Shown: piece after piece, positions 8,791 through 14,309 of the stretch
Numbering within the stretch: the stretch's first letter is position 1
Layout: each line of letters begins with the position of its first letter
From: Coriobacteriales bacterium
GTDB taxonomy: Bacteria > Actinomycetota > Coriobacteriia > Coriobacteriales > QAMH01
Assembly: GCA_024408695.1 (NCBI GenBank)
Contig: JAKSUU010000003.1
Coordinates: 1 to 16,034, forward strand
Direction: 5' to 3'
Length of the DNA: 16,034 nucleotides
Notes under the pieces: model-generated
Told to the model about the DNA's origin: nothing
What the model saw: the letters and a program-made list of their open reading frames with translations, nothing else
Databases searched by the model: none
Program-made: the position numbers and the translations under genes

Positions 8791-8823
8791 TGGTACAAAA
8801 CATACCTGATATTTTTTGTACCA
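8791..8823. terminator. Hairpin between convergent uvrB and split-barrel gene
   Basis: TGGTACAAAA (8791-8800) pairs perfectly with TTTTGTACCA (8814-8823) across a 13-base loop. Flanking CCAC and ATTGG extend the symmetry imperfectly. It lies 17 bp after the uvrB stop and 57 bp from the end of the opposing gene, the place for a bidirectional terminator. There is no T-run directly after the stem on either strand, so it is not a textbook intrinsic terminator. An overlapping ACCTG/CAGGT pair (8804-8808 with 8829-8833) could form an alternative fold. Confidence 0.45.
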
Positions 8824-8879
8824 ATTGGCAGGTCATAAGCATATCATTTGATATTACAAAAATTATTCAAAACCCTTAA

Positions 8880-9272
8880 TTACCATTTAATTGTTTTGGA
8901 CGGTTCTGTAAAGCTAGAAAAAGTTGCAGTGACTTCTGTTAATTTAAATACCTCAGTATTCCCATCATCAGGCTTGTACATTTTTTGAAGATTTGGATAA
9001 GCGTCAAGCATATGAACTCTAGCTTCCAATCTGTTATCCTCAATGGCTTTTGCACAAACACGAAGCCACTTATCTCCATCAAACGCGCAAATTTCTATAT
9101 TGGGATTTGCATGCATTTGTTTTGAAACGTCCTTAACCTTTCCCGTTTGAATTGTTAAAGCGCCGTCAAATATGTCTATAGTTCCAAATGGTCTAACTCT
9201 CGGCTGTCCATTGTCGTCTGTAGCTAGATAGTAAGTTTGACATTTTTTTAGAAAGTCATACACTTCTTGCAT
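8880..9272 (-). CDS. Pyridoxamine 5'-phosphate oxidase-like (FMN-binding split barrel) protein
   Basis: This 130-residue protein has the compact fold of the PNPOx-like split-barrel family: a short N-terminal helix (EVYDFLKKC), then YYLATDDNGQPRVRPFGTI, in which the R-x-R-P-F segment is the typical flavin-phosphate contact. GALTIQTGKVKDVSKQM and IEICAFDGDKWLRVCAKA form the next strands. The length suits the small single-domain members, many of which bind FMN or F420 or haem and whose substrates are unknown. Full PdxH enzymes are longer, so I do not call pyridoxal phosphate synthesis. On the minus strand AAAGGG lies seven bases before the ATG at 9272. It is divergent from the HD-domain gene, with a shared 138-bp intergenic region. 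Confidence 0.85.
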   Translation of the reverse strand: MQEVYDFLKKCQTYYLATDDNGQPRVRPFGTIDIFDGALTIQTGKVKDVSKQMHANPNIEICAFDGDKWLRVCAKAIEDNRLEARVHMLDAYPNLQKMYKPDDGNTEVFKLTEVTATFSSFTEPSKTIKW

Positions 9273-9301
9273 TGTTTTCCCTTTAATAATTTAATAATTT
9301 G

Positions 9302-9326
9302 ATTTTAGCATAAGAAAGTCATTATA
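9302..9326 (-). promoter_or_regulatory. Candidate promoter boxes for the split-barrel gene
   Basis: On the minus strand a TATAAT occupies plus positions 9321-9326. Nearer the gene, TGC-TAAAAT (box at 9302-9307) forms an extended -10 element. Neither has a convincing -35 box. Either would give a leader of roughly 25-45 nt. I cannot choose between them from sequence alone. Confidence 0.35.
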
Positions 9327-9378
9327 TGTATCTAATATAAGATAAAACTTGAAATTTAAGAATATACTAAATATGCTG

Positions 9379-9387
9379 TGATATAAT
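9379..9387 (+). promoter_or_regulatory. Extended -10 promoter of the HD-domain gene
   Basis: TGATATAAT (9379-9387) is a perfect extended -10 element with a TATAAT box at 9382-9387. At 17-bp spacing the -35 position is not recognisable, which extended -10 promoters tolerate. Transcription would begin near 9394. That is immediately upstream of AAGGAGG (9400-9406), the strongest ribosome binding site in the window, four bases before the ATG at 9411. Confidence 0.6.
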
Positions 9388-9410
9388 CAAAAAAAATATA
9401 AGGAGGAAAA

Positions 9411-9971
9411 ATGTATGAAAAAGCTTTAAAATTTGCGACAAAAGCCCATGAAGGACAAACAAGAAAAGGTGGAAATGAGCCTTATATAAATCATCCAATA
9501 GAAGTGTCGAAGATAGTTCAAACGATGACAGAAGATGAAGAGGTTTGGGTTGCTGCATTGCTTCATGATACAGTGGAGGATACGCCAGTTACAATTGAGG
9601 AAATAGAAAAAGAATTTGGTGCTAGAGTTAAAAAATTAGTTGAAGCAGACACTGAGGATAAACGTGAAAATTTACCGCCTAACGAAACGTGGAAGATACG
9701 CAAGCAAGATACTATTGATTTTTTGAAGGATAAGGCTTCAATCGAAGAAAAAATAATAGTACTTTCCGATAAGCTTTCTAATGCTCGTCAGCTTCACCGT
9801 GACTATGAAGAAATTGGCGATGAAGTTTGGCAACGCTTTAATCAAAAGGATAAAGCTGAACATGCGTGGTATTATAGATCAGTTTTAGAAAACACGTCAG
9901 AACTTAAAGAATATCCTGCATGGCAAGAATGTAAAACTCTTGTTGAGGTAATTTTTGCTTCAGTCTTGTAA
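9411..9971 (+). CDS. Stand-alone HD-domain phosphohydrolase, small alarmone hydrolase (MESH1/RelA-SpoT hydrolase) like
   Basis: The 186 residues contain only an HD hydrolase domain. They match the hydrolase half of RelA/SpoT enzymes: HEGQTRKGGNEPYINHPIEV (13-32) with metal-ligand candidate His28, ALLHDTVED (49-57) with the HD pair His52-Asp53 and the downstream Glu56-Asp57, and LSDKLSNAR (118-126) with Asp120. All four expected metal ligands are present. The synthetase, TGS and ACT domains are absent. The family removes the 3'-pyrophosphate from (p)ppGpp, or from related nucleotides or NADPH in some members. Which substrate applies here cannot be read from sequence. It has its own promoter and an ideal ribosome site, and lies divergent from the flavin-protein gene. 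A more general HD nucleotide hydrolase is the alternative. Confidence 0.8.
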   Translation: MYEKALKFATKAHEGQTRKGGNEPYINHPIEVSKIVQTMTEDEEVWVAALLHDTVEDTPVTIEEIEKEFGARVKKLVEADTEDKRENLPPNETWKIRKQDTIDFLKDKASIEEKIIVLSDKLSNARQLHRDYEEIGDEVWQRFNQKDKAEHAWYYRSVLENTSELKEYPAWQECKTLVEVIFASVL

Positions 9972-10255
9972 ATAAATTGTTTGATACTTGTTTGTTTAAA
10001 TCTGTTTTCTACAAAAATTTTGTATTGACTTCAATAAAAAAATTGAAGGAAATTAATTGTTTTATTTGTGCTGGGAAGTCCGCGAATATAAATTAGGTAG
10101 TTAAACAATCTGCACTGATTCAACTTTTTTAATTGTTATTTGTTATTCAAATTTATTTTGAGTATTTTAGTAGTTTTCTTTCTTAATATAGAATGAGGCC
10201 ACCTGTAATGTATTTAGAGAAACATTAACTTATATGCCATTAGCATTGAATTACT

Positions 10256-10310
10256 AACCGCTTACCTTTAAAACACAACCGCTTACCTTCAAAAATCGAC
10301 CGTTTGCCGA
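10256..10310 (+). promoter_or_regulatory. Three direct repeats at 21-bp period, LytTR-type operator candidate
   Basis: AACCGCTTACCTT occurs identically at 10256-10268 and 10277-10289, and a variant GACCGTTTGCCGA at 10298-10310. Starts are exactly 21 bp apart, two helical turns, with 8-bp A-rich spacers between. The inner 9-mers (ACCGCTTAC, ACCGTTTGC) are separated by 12 bp. They resemble the known LytTR-domain site [TA][AC][CA]GTTN[AG][TG], used as direct repeats 12-13 bp apart. The third copy agrees at 8 of 9 positions and the first two at 7. The array ends about 30 bp upstream of a -10 element with a poor -35, as expected for an activator-dependent promoter. Confidence 0.6.
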
Positions 10311-10340
10311 ATTTAACTCTGTTTATTTTTTGAAAAAATT

Positions 10341-10349
10341 TGATAATAT
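10341..10349 (+). promoter_or_regulatory. Extended -10 promoter of the lipoprotein gene
   Basis: TGATAATAT (10341-10349) reads as TG-N-TAATAT, a near-consensus extended -10. A TTTATT at 10322-10327 is a weak -35 at 16-bp spacing. Start of transcription would be near 10356, giving a leader of about 39 nt to the ATG at 10395. The position just downstream of the 21-bp repeats suggests activation from them. Confidence 0.45.
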
Positions 10350-10394
10350 TGGTTAAATTTCTAATCAAAATTAATTATGTCTGAAGGGAAATTT

Positions 10395-11159
10395 ATGCAT
10401 ACAAAAAACAATGCTTTAAAATTGAGTTTAATTACACTATTTTCAGCCTTGTTGTTCGTTCTTTTTACCTTGCTTTTAGGATGTGGCAATTCTATTTCAG
10501 ATTATAGAGCTGAGGCAGAAAAGATTGGTTGGCATGACTTAGAACTGGTTAATGATCTTTCAGGTGGTTATAAAGTTACAAAGCAAGTAAAGGTAAGTAA
10601 TATAGTAGACTCTGCAGATACGGAAAAGGTCAATGCTGCTTGGAAAAGTGTTGGGGGCACGGGAGCAATGCCTACATTTAGCGACGATGATATAAAGGGT
10701 GATATATCGCTCCCACTTGATCATAAGTATTACATTTTTGGAAGTATTGGCTTTAAAAATAGTACACCTAACTTTGATATTAAATCATCAGATGATATTA
10801 GTTTGAGCTTATGTCCTGGGAGAATGGGGTTTGCAAATGGTACACCTGCTATTGATGGAAATCACATACTAAATCAGTATCTAGCTAGAGCTTATATACA
10901 GATGTTTTTACCTAATGAAAAAGATTATTACAGTAGATATTTAACTCGTGTTATTGATTCAAAGACAAGTGCTTGGAAAAAAGTAACGCTAACTAGTAAT
11001 GAATGGGGACCCTATCCTTTTGTTATTTGCATTGGAGATGCAAAAACGCCAGAAAGTCCTAACGGATGTGTTGATTTTAATGATGTTGCTTTTTCGCCCA
11101 CTGAATTTTCTGACTCTGATTTTTCAGCAAACTTTGCAAAACTTACCTTGGCAAAGTAA
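10395..11159 (+). CDS. Putative secreted lipoprotein of unknown function
   Basis: I do not recognise this family. From ATG 10395 the protein has 254 residues; GAAGGG (10383-10388) sits six bases upstream of that codon, so I prefer it to the ATG at 10377. The N terminus is a lipoprotein signal: a short basic segment, a hydrophobic core (about 8-28) and lipobox LLGC (27-30), with Cys30 as the lipidated residue. The mature part (31-254) is soluble, rich in Asp, Ser, Lys and Asn, with no membrane segment and no visible enzyme motif. It should be anchored on the outer face of the membrane. It is flanked by its own promoter with three direct repeats and by a convergent gene, so it appears monocistronic. 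Confidence 0.8.
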   Translation: MHTKNNALKLSLITLFSALLFVLFTLLLGCGNSISDYRAEAEKIGWHDLELVNDLSGGYKVTKQVKVSNIVDSADTEKVNAAWKSVGGTGAMPTFSDDDIKGDISLPLDHKYYIFGSIGFKNSTPNFDIKSSDDISLSLCPGRMGFANGTPAIDGNHILNQYLARAYIQMFLPNEKDYYSRYLTRVIDSKTSAWKKVTLTSNEWGPYPFVICIGDAKTPESPNGCVDFNDVAFSPTEFSDSDFSANFAKLTLAK

Positions 11160-11199
11160 TTACTAAGCACTAGCTTGTTAAATATTTAATTCTGCTACC

Positions 11200-11226
11200 T
11201 TGTATTATACAAAGGGGGATAGCCCA
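11200..11226. repeat. Palindrome and CAAAGGGGG motif between convergent genes
   Basis: TTGTAT-T-ATACAA (11200-11212) is a perfect palindrome running directly into CAAAGGGGGATAGCCC (11210-11225). The second part closely resembles the paired TATAACAAAGGG units at 12496 and 12529. It lies between the lipoprotein stop and the convergent flavoprotein stop. No clear intrinsic terminator with a T-run is seen in this 109-bp gap. Confidence 0.4.
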
Positions 11227-11268
11227 AAGAAAACAAATTAAGTTTATTTCCTGATGTTTTATTATATT

Positions 11269-12447
11269 TCAAAAGTTTTTACACACCGCTAGCGCACTAG
11301 CCCAAGCCCAATGTAGGTTAAAACCGCCACATTTACCATCAATATTTAAAGCCTCACCACAGGCAAAAAGTCCTTTATAATTTTTATGCTCTAGAGTTTG
11401 CTGATTAAAATCGCAGGTACAAAGTCCACCCTTAGTAAGTTGAGCGTCTTGATAATTGTGTAGTCCATTTATTTTGAATTCTGCTTTCTTTAGAAATTCT
11501 GCAAGCAAAGAGTCATCTTTATTATTAAGTTCTTCAAATGAGTGTCTATAATACATATCCAGTTCGTATAAAACTGCTTCGGAAATTCTTTTGTGAAGCA
11601 TACCGAGTAGCCACTCTTTTGGTTGTGCGAATTTAGGCTCTTTGCGCCTTTCACATAGAATCTCGAGCAATTGTTTTTTTGTTAAGTTTGGAAAAAAATC
11701 AATAAAAATAGAGTCGCCGTTAGATGCAAGTCGTGACAAATTAAAAATGCAAATACCGCTTAAGCCATATTTTCTAAAAAGAACTTCTCCTTCTTCAGAC
11801 GCTTTCAAATCACCACTTTTGTTGCACAAAGAAACCTTTGCTTTAACCTTTATGTTGTCGCATCTTTTACAAAATATTGGATCATAAACTTTGATAGGGC
11901 AAAGAACCTTTTGGCAGGGCGAAACTTTTAATTTAAAGGCATTCATATATTTGGCAACTCCGCCACCACTAGCAATTATTAAATTTTTACAAAGATATTC
12001 ATCGTTAATTATGTAATAATCATCGATACAATGGACTTTACTAATTTGTATTGATGTAAAAACTTTTGTACAATATTTTGCAATATTATATTTTAAAATT
12101 TCATTTACTGTTTTAGCATAATTTGTTTGTGGGAAAATTAAATTTTCGCCATCAGTACGCGTTAAAAGTCCAAGTTCTAAAAAGTACTTTCTAATATATT
12201 CACAGTCAAACTTTGAAAGTGTGCAACGCACAAAGTCCGCATTATTGTAATGCTTTTCAAAGTCCAAATTTTCGTTAATTAAGCTGTTTGATAAATTGCA
12301 ACGTCCATTGCCAGTGCGCAAAATTTTCTTAGCGATTGTATCATCTTTTTCAAATAGTGCAACGTTAAGCCCTGCGCGTCCAAGTTCAATTGCACAGATA
12401 CATCCACTTGCTCCACCACCAATTATTCCAACATCAAATTTTTTCAT
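11269..12447 (-). CDS. HI0933-family (YhiN/BaiN-like) FAD-dependent oxidoreductase
   Basis: This 392-residue predicted flavoprotein opens with a dinucleotide-binding loop, VGIIGGGASGCICAIELG (6-23), and the family signature KKILRTGNGRCNLSN (40-54). EGEVLFRKYGLSG (219-231) and the C-terminal GLFACGEALNIDGKCGGFNL (about 361-380) complete the FAD fold; both are typical of HI0933 proteins. The physiological reaction of most members is unknown. The segment after the conserved ASGGG (159-163), which in relatives carries a G-S-T-G-x-G-Y loop, is shorter and lacks those residues, and the protein is unusually Cys-rich. An extended -10 lies at 12494-12502 on this strand. The ribosome site is weak (GGA about ten bases before the ATG). 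It is divergent from asd and convergent with the lipoprotein gene. Confidence 0.88.
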   Translation of the reverse strand: MKKFDVGIIGGGASGCICAIELGRAGLNVALFEKDDTIAKKILRTGNGRCNLSNSLINENLDFEKHYNNADFVRCTLSKFDCEYIRKYFLELGLLTRTDGENLIFPQTNYAKTVNEILKYNIAKYCTKVFTSIQISKVHCIDDYYIINDEYLCKNLIIASGGGVAKYMNAFKLKVSPCQKVLCPIKVYDPIFCKRCDNIKVKAKVSLCNKSGDLKASEEGEVLFRKYGLSGICIFNLSRLASNGDSIFIDFFPNLTKKQLLEILCERRKEPKFAQPKEWLLGMLHKRISEAVLYELDMYYRHSFEELNNKDDSLLAEFLKKAEFKINGLHNYQDAQLTKGGLCTCDFNQQTLEHKNYKGLFACGEALNIDGKCGGFNLHWAWASALAVCKNF

Positions 12448-12493
12448 TTTAGGATTCCATTAAGTGCACTTTAAATCTTAACATAAAAGGCAT

Positions 12494-12502
12494 ATTATAA
12501 CA
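12494..12502 (-). promoter_or_regulatory. Extended -10 promoter of the HI0933-family gene
   Basis: Read on the minus strand, TGTTATAAT forms TG-N-TATAAT, with the box at plus positions 12494-12499. Transcription would begin near 12487, about 40 bp before the ATG at 12447. The element is embedded in the first of two direct repeat units. The second unit carries a matching TGTTATACT about 33 bp further upstream, possibly a second weaker promoter. No good -35 box is seen. Confidence 0.5.
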
Positions 12503-12560
12503 AAGGGACGCCGGCAACTTTAATAAAGTATAACAAAGGGGACGTAGGCAACCGTTATAT
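12496..12560. repeat. Two tandem 33-bp direct repeat units upstream of divergent genes
   Basis: TATAACAAAGGGACG (from 12496) and TATAACAAAGGGGACG (from 12529) start 33 bp apart, and each continues into a GGCAAC (about 12513 and 12547). The two units match well over roughly 25 bp and diverge afterwards. A GTTATA at 12554-12559 forms an inverted partner to the second TATAAC. The repeats cover the promoter region of the minus-strand flavoprotein gene and lie about 145 bp before asd. They could be duplicated regulator sites or a duplicated promoter. Confidence 0.55.
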
Positions 12561-12636
12561 TTTTTGACTTGGGTCTTGATTAAATTGTTTGATGAGAGTT
12601 TTGATTTAAAAATTTCCATCTGCAAAATTTTCTGAT

Positions 12637-12659
12637 ATTTATCTCAAAAATAGATAAAT
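12637..12659. promoter_or_regulatory. Inverted repeat at the asd promoter, operator candidate
   Basis: ATTTATCT (12637-12644) and AGATAAAT (12652-12659) are perfect inverted repeats around a 7-bp spacer. They sit immediately upstream of the proposed asd -10 element and so cover its -35 region. The geometry (centres of half-sites 15 bp apart) would suit a dimeric repressor. No regulator is encoded nearby. Confidence 0.4.
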
Positions 12660-12664
12660 GCAAA

Positions 12665-12673
12665 TGTTAATAT
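12665..12673 (+). promoter_or_regulatory. Extended -10 promoter of asd
   Basis: TGTTAATAT (12665-12673) fits TG-N-TAATAT. The -35 position is not recognisable. Transcription would begin near 12680, about 23 nt before the ATG at 12703, so no long leader or amino-acid riboswitch fits between them. Confidence 0.45.
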
Positions 12674-12702
12674 ATTCTTATAGTTTTTTCTGGGGGATAC
12701 CC

Positions 12703-13737
12703 ATGTATAATTACGTAAAAAAAGAAATGCCTAAAAACCCGGTTGTTGCAGTAGCGGGAGCCACAGGCGCTGTTGGACAAGAAATGCTCAAAGTGCTTGA
12801 ACAGCGTGATTTTCCTGCAAGCAAGGTCATTCCACTTGCATCGGCTCGAAGCGCTGGTCAAAATGTCGATTTTAAGGGTGAAAAGCTAACGATACAAGAA
12901 CTTACTAAAGATTCATTTGAAGGCGTAGACATTGCGCTTTTTTCTGCAGGAGGTTCAATTTCAGAAGAATTTGCACCAGCTTGTGTTAACGCTGGTTGCG
13001 TAATGATAGACAATTCAAGCCATTTTAGAATGACAGATGGCGTGCCTTTAGTTGTGCCAGAGGTCAACAAAGAAGAAGCATTCAACCACACTGGAATCAT
13101 TGCTAATCCAAACTGTTCAACGATACAAATGGTGGTTGCCTTAAAGCCACTTTATGATGCTTGCAATGGCATAAAAAGGGTTGTGGTTTCTACTTATCAA
13201 GCTGCAAGTGGTGCTGGTGCAAAGGGTATGGCAGAACTCTACAATCAAACAAAAGATTTTTTGGATGGCAAAGATTTTGAACCGAGTGCTTTTGCTCATC
13301 AAATTGCCTTTAACACCATTCCTCACATTGATGTTTTTATGGATGATGCATATACAAAAGAAGAATGGAAGATGGTCGCCGAAACAACCAAAATTTTTGG
13401 TGATGATAGAATTGCCGTTGCTCCAACTTGTGTTCGCGTTCCAGTTCTTCGTTGCCATGCAGAAAGCATAAACGTTGAGCTTAATGCACCTATAACTTTA
13501 GACGAAGCCAAGGCAGCCTTTAAAAACGCAGAAAATGTTGAGCTCATGGACGACATCGACAATTTAGTTTACCCAATGCCAGGCATGCTTCAAGGCACAG
13601 ATAAAACATACGTAGGCCGTGTTCGCCTTGATCCAACAGTAGAAAACGGTATTGCATTTTGGTGTGTTGCTGATCAAATCCGCAAGGGTGCTGCACTCAA
13701 TGCAGTTCAAATTGCAGAGTTGCTTGTTGCATACTAA
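12703..13737 (+). CDS. asd: Aspartate-semialdehyde dehydrogenase
   Basis: Asd reduces aspartyl phosphate to aspartate semialdehyde with NADPH, the branch point to lysine/diaminopimelate, methionine and threonine. It therefore also feeds the peptidoglycan stem peptide. I chose ATG 12703 because GGGGGA lies at 12692-12697. The open frame extends to 12658 but those 15 codons lack a ribosome site and look like leader. The protein is 344 residues, typical. Motifs: NADP-binding VAVAGATGAVGQEML (15-29), LFSAGGSISEEF (79-90), IDNSSHFRM (102-110), the active-site NPNCST (135-140) with catalytic Cys138, STYQAASGAG (163-172) and RVPVLRCHAES (245-255) with the acid/base His252. All catalytic residues are intact. 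A long hairpin follows the stop. Confidence 0.95.
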   Translation: MYNYVKKEMPKNPVVAVAGATGAVGQEMLKVLEQRDFPASKVIPLASARSAGQNVDFKGEKLTIQELTKDSFEGVDIALFSAGGSISEEFAPACVNAGCVMIDNSSHFRMTDGVPLVVPEVNKEEAFNHTGIIANPNCSTIQMVVALKPLYDACNGIKRVVVSTYQAASGAGAKGMAELYNQTKDFLDGKDFEPSAFAHQIAFNTIPHIDVFMDDAYTKEEWKMVAETTKIFGDDRIAVAPTCVRVPVLRCHAESINVELNAPITLDEAKAAFKNAENVELMDDIDNLVYPMPGMLQGTDKTYVGRVRLDPTVENGIAFWCVADQIRKGAALNAVQIAELLVAY

Positions 13738-13760
13738 ATTAAGATTTTATTGATAAAGAA

Positions 13761-13868
13761 AAAAGTAGCCCTGTACCTATAAGCGAACGATACGAAAAAT
13801 TTGACAAAATATTTTTTAAGTATGAAGAATTTTTCGTCTGAGCGATAGGTGCAGGGCTACTTTTGTAT
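13761..13868 (+). terminator. Long hairpin after asd, probable intrinsic terminator
   Basis: AAAAGTAGCCCTGTACCTAT (13761-13780) is complementary to 13845-13864 over all 20 positions, with one G-T wobble. A second inner stem of 10 perfect pairs joins ACGAAAAATT (13792-13801) to AATTTTTCGT (13828-13837). An unequal internal loop and a 26-base apical loop complete a hairpin of about 104 bases. The outer stem has a GC-rich core (GTAGCCCTG) and ends in TTTTGTATT, so it should terminate asd transcription. Nearly the same A-tract on the left arm would let it work in reverse. It is much longer than an ordinary terminator. I see no flanking target-site duplication. Confidence 0.75.
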
Positions 13869-13943
13869 TATAGAGCGTCTTCGTCATTTGCGTTATATAC
13901 TTTATTCCATTCAGTAAACAAATTTTCAAAAATTTTTTGCTTA

Positions 13944-13952
13944 TGTTAAAAT
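13944..13952 (+). promoter_or_regulatory. Promoter of tRNA-Val(UAC)
   Basis: TGTTAAAAT (13944-13952) is TG-N-TAAAAT, an extended -10 element 17 bp upstream of the mature tRNA 5' end. A weak TTCAAA at 13925-13930 could be a -35 at 16-bp spacing. Confidence 0.45.
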
Positions 13953-13969
13953 ATTATTTCGCAATTGAT

Positions 13970-14044
13970 GGGCGATTAGCGCAGCGGGAGCGCATCTGCC
14001 TTACAAGCAGAGGGCCACAGGTTCAAACCCTGTATCGCCCACCA
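13970..14044 (+). tRNA. tRNA-Val (anticodon UAC)
   Basis: A full cloverleaf folds: acceptor GGGCGAT with ATCGCCC, D-stem GCGC/GCGC, anticodon stem TCTGC/GCAGA enclosing loop CTTACAA with anticodon TAC, variable GGGCC, and T-arm ACAGG-TTCAAAC-CCTGT. Discriminator A and CCA are encoded (14041-14044). It decodes GUA and probably other valine codons by wobble. The fold is standard with no mismatches in the acceptor stem. Confidence 0.97.
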
Positions 14045-14145
14045 TCTTTTTCTTATTCAACATTATTGAAAGTGTGTCTATTTGTTTGTTCGCTGTAATG
14101 CTTACCATTTTCCCATATTCAACACCTAAAAGTCACATCATTCTG

Positions 14146-14154
14146 TGGTAATAT
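14146..14154 (+). promoter_or_regulatory. Candidate promoter of tRNA-Val(CAC)
   Basis: TGGTAATAT (14146-14154) reads TG-N-TAATAT, placing a start near 14161, about 18 bp before the tRNA. The 134 bp separating the two tRNAs contain no clear terminator hairpin, so the second tRNA could also be read from the first promoter. Confidence 0.35.
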
Positions 14155-14178
14155 TATTAGAACGATATTTTAGTAAAC

Positions 14179-14253
14179 GGGCGTTTAGCTCAGCGGGAGA
14201 GCACTTGCTTCACGCGCAAGGGGTCACAGGTTCAAACCCTGCAACGCCCACCA
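14179..14253 (+). tRNA. tRNA-Val (anticodon CAC)
   Basis: The cloverleaf has acceptor GGGCGTT with AACGCCC, D-stem GCTC/GAGC, anticodon stem CTTGC/GCAAG around loop TTCACGC with anticodon CAC, and T-arm ACAGG-TTCAAAC-CCTGC (terminal pair A-C is a mismatch). Discriminator A and CCA are encoded (14250-14253). It decodes GUG. It is a second valine isoacceptor close to the UAC gene. An open reading frame running through this gene produces the well-known false peptide SSAGEHLL, an artefact of tRNA sequence. Confidence 0.96.
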
Positions 14254-14309
14254 AAACTTGCTTGAGTTGTGCAAATAGCGTAATGTTGCAAAATAAGAGA
14301 GGTAAAATT

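Larger units (their letters stand above)
9972..10376. other. 405-bp non-coding region upstream of lipoprotein gene
   Basis: No open reading frame of note is visible on either strand. The region holds a perfect 15-bp palindrome TACAAAA-A-TTTTGTA (10010-10024) and a hairpin CTTCAAT/ATTGAAG with a six-A loop (10029-10048); neither is followed by a T-run. There is a short GC-richer patch around 10069-10085 for which I have no explanation. Three 21-bp-spaced direct repeats (10256-10310) and a probable extended -10 promoter (10341-10349) follow. The first 250 bp contain nothing else I can interpret. Confidence 0.5.

Noticed and set aside
9367..9558. Minus-strand open frame opposite the HD gene
   Set aside because: Low-complexity Leu/Phe-rich shadow of a well-supported gene, without a ribosome site. 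Other overlapping frames inside murC, ftsQ, uvrB and asd were dropped for the same reason.
10256..10310. CRISPR array
   Set aside because: Only three units, 13-bp repeats with 8-bp spacers that are similar A-rich sequences; no cas genes. It fits an operator.
12448..12702. Lysine riboswitch or T-box ahead of asd
   Set aside because: The proposed leader is only about 23 nt and I see no conserved riboswitch core or terminator in the 255-bp gap.
12658..12702. Longer asd start at ATG 12658
   Set aside because: No ribosome site; the 15 extra codons overlap the proposed operator and promoter, and GGGGGA precedes ATG 12703.
13761..13864. Insertion sequence or complete mobile element
   Set aside because: No transposase frame and no target-site duplication at its edges; a T-run after the stem fits a terminator.
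13970..14253. Attachment site with an integrated island at the tRNA-Val genes
   Set aside because: No integrase and no repeat of a tRNA 3' end apart from the two intact tRNAs in this window. It could lie beyond the right edge, so it is not excluded.
14145..14309. N-terminal extension of the membrane protein from GTG 14145
   Set aside because: It reads through the whole tRNA-Val(CAC) gene, giving the familiar tRNA-derived false peptide (SSAGEHLL...GSNPATPT). TTG 14310 has a proper ribosome site.
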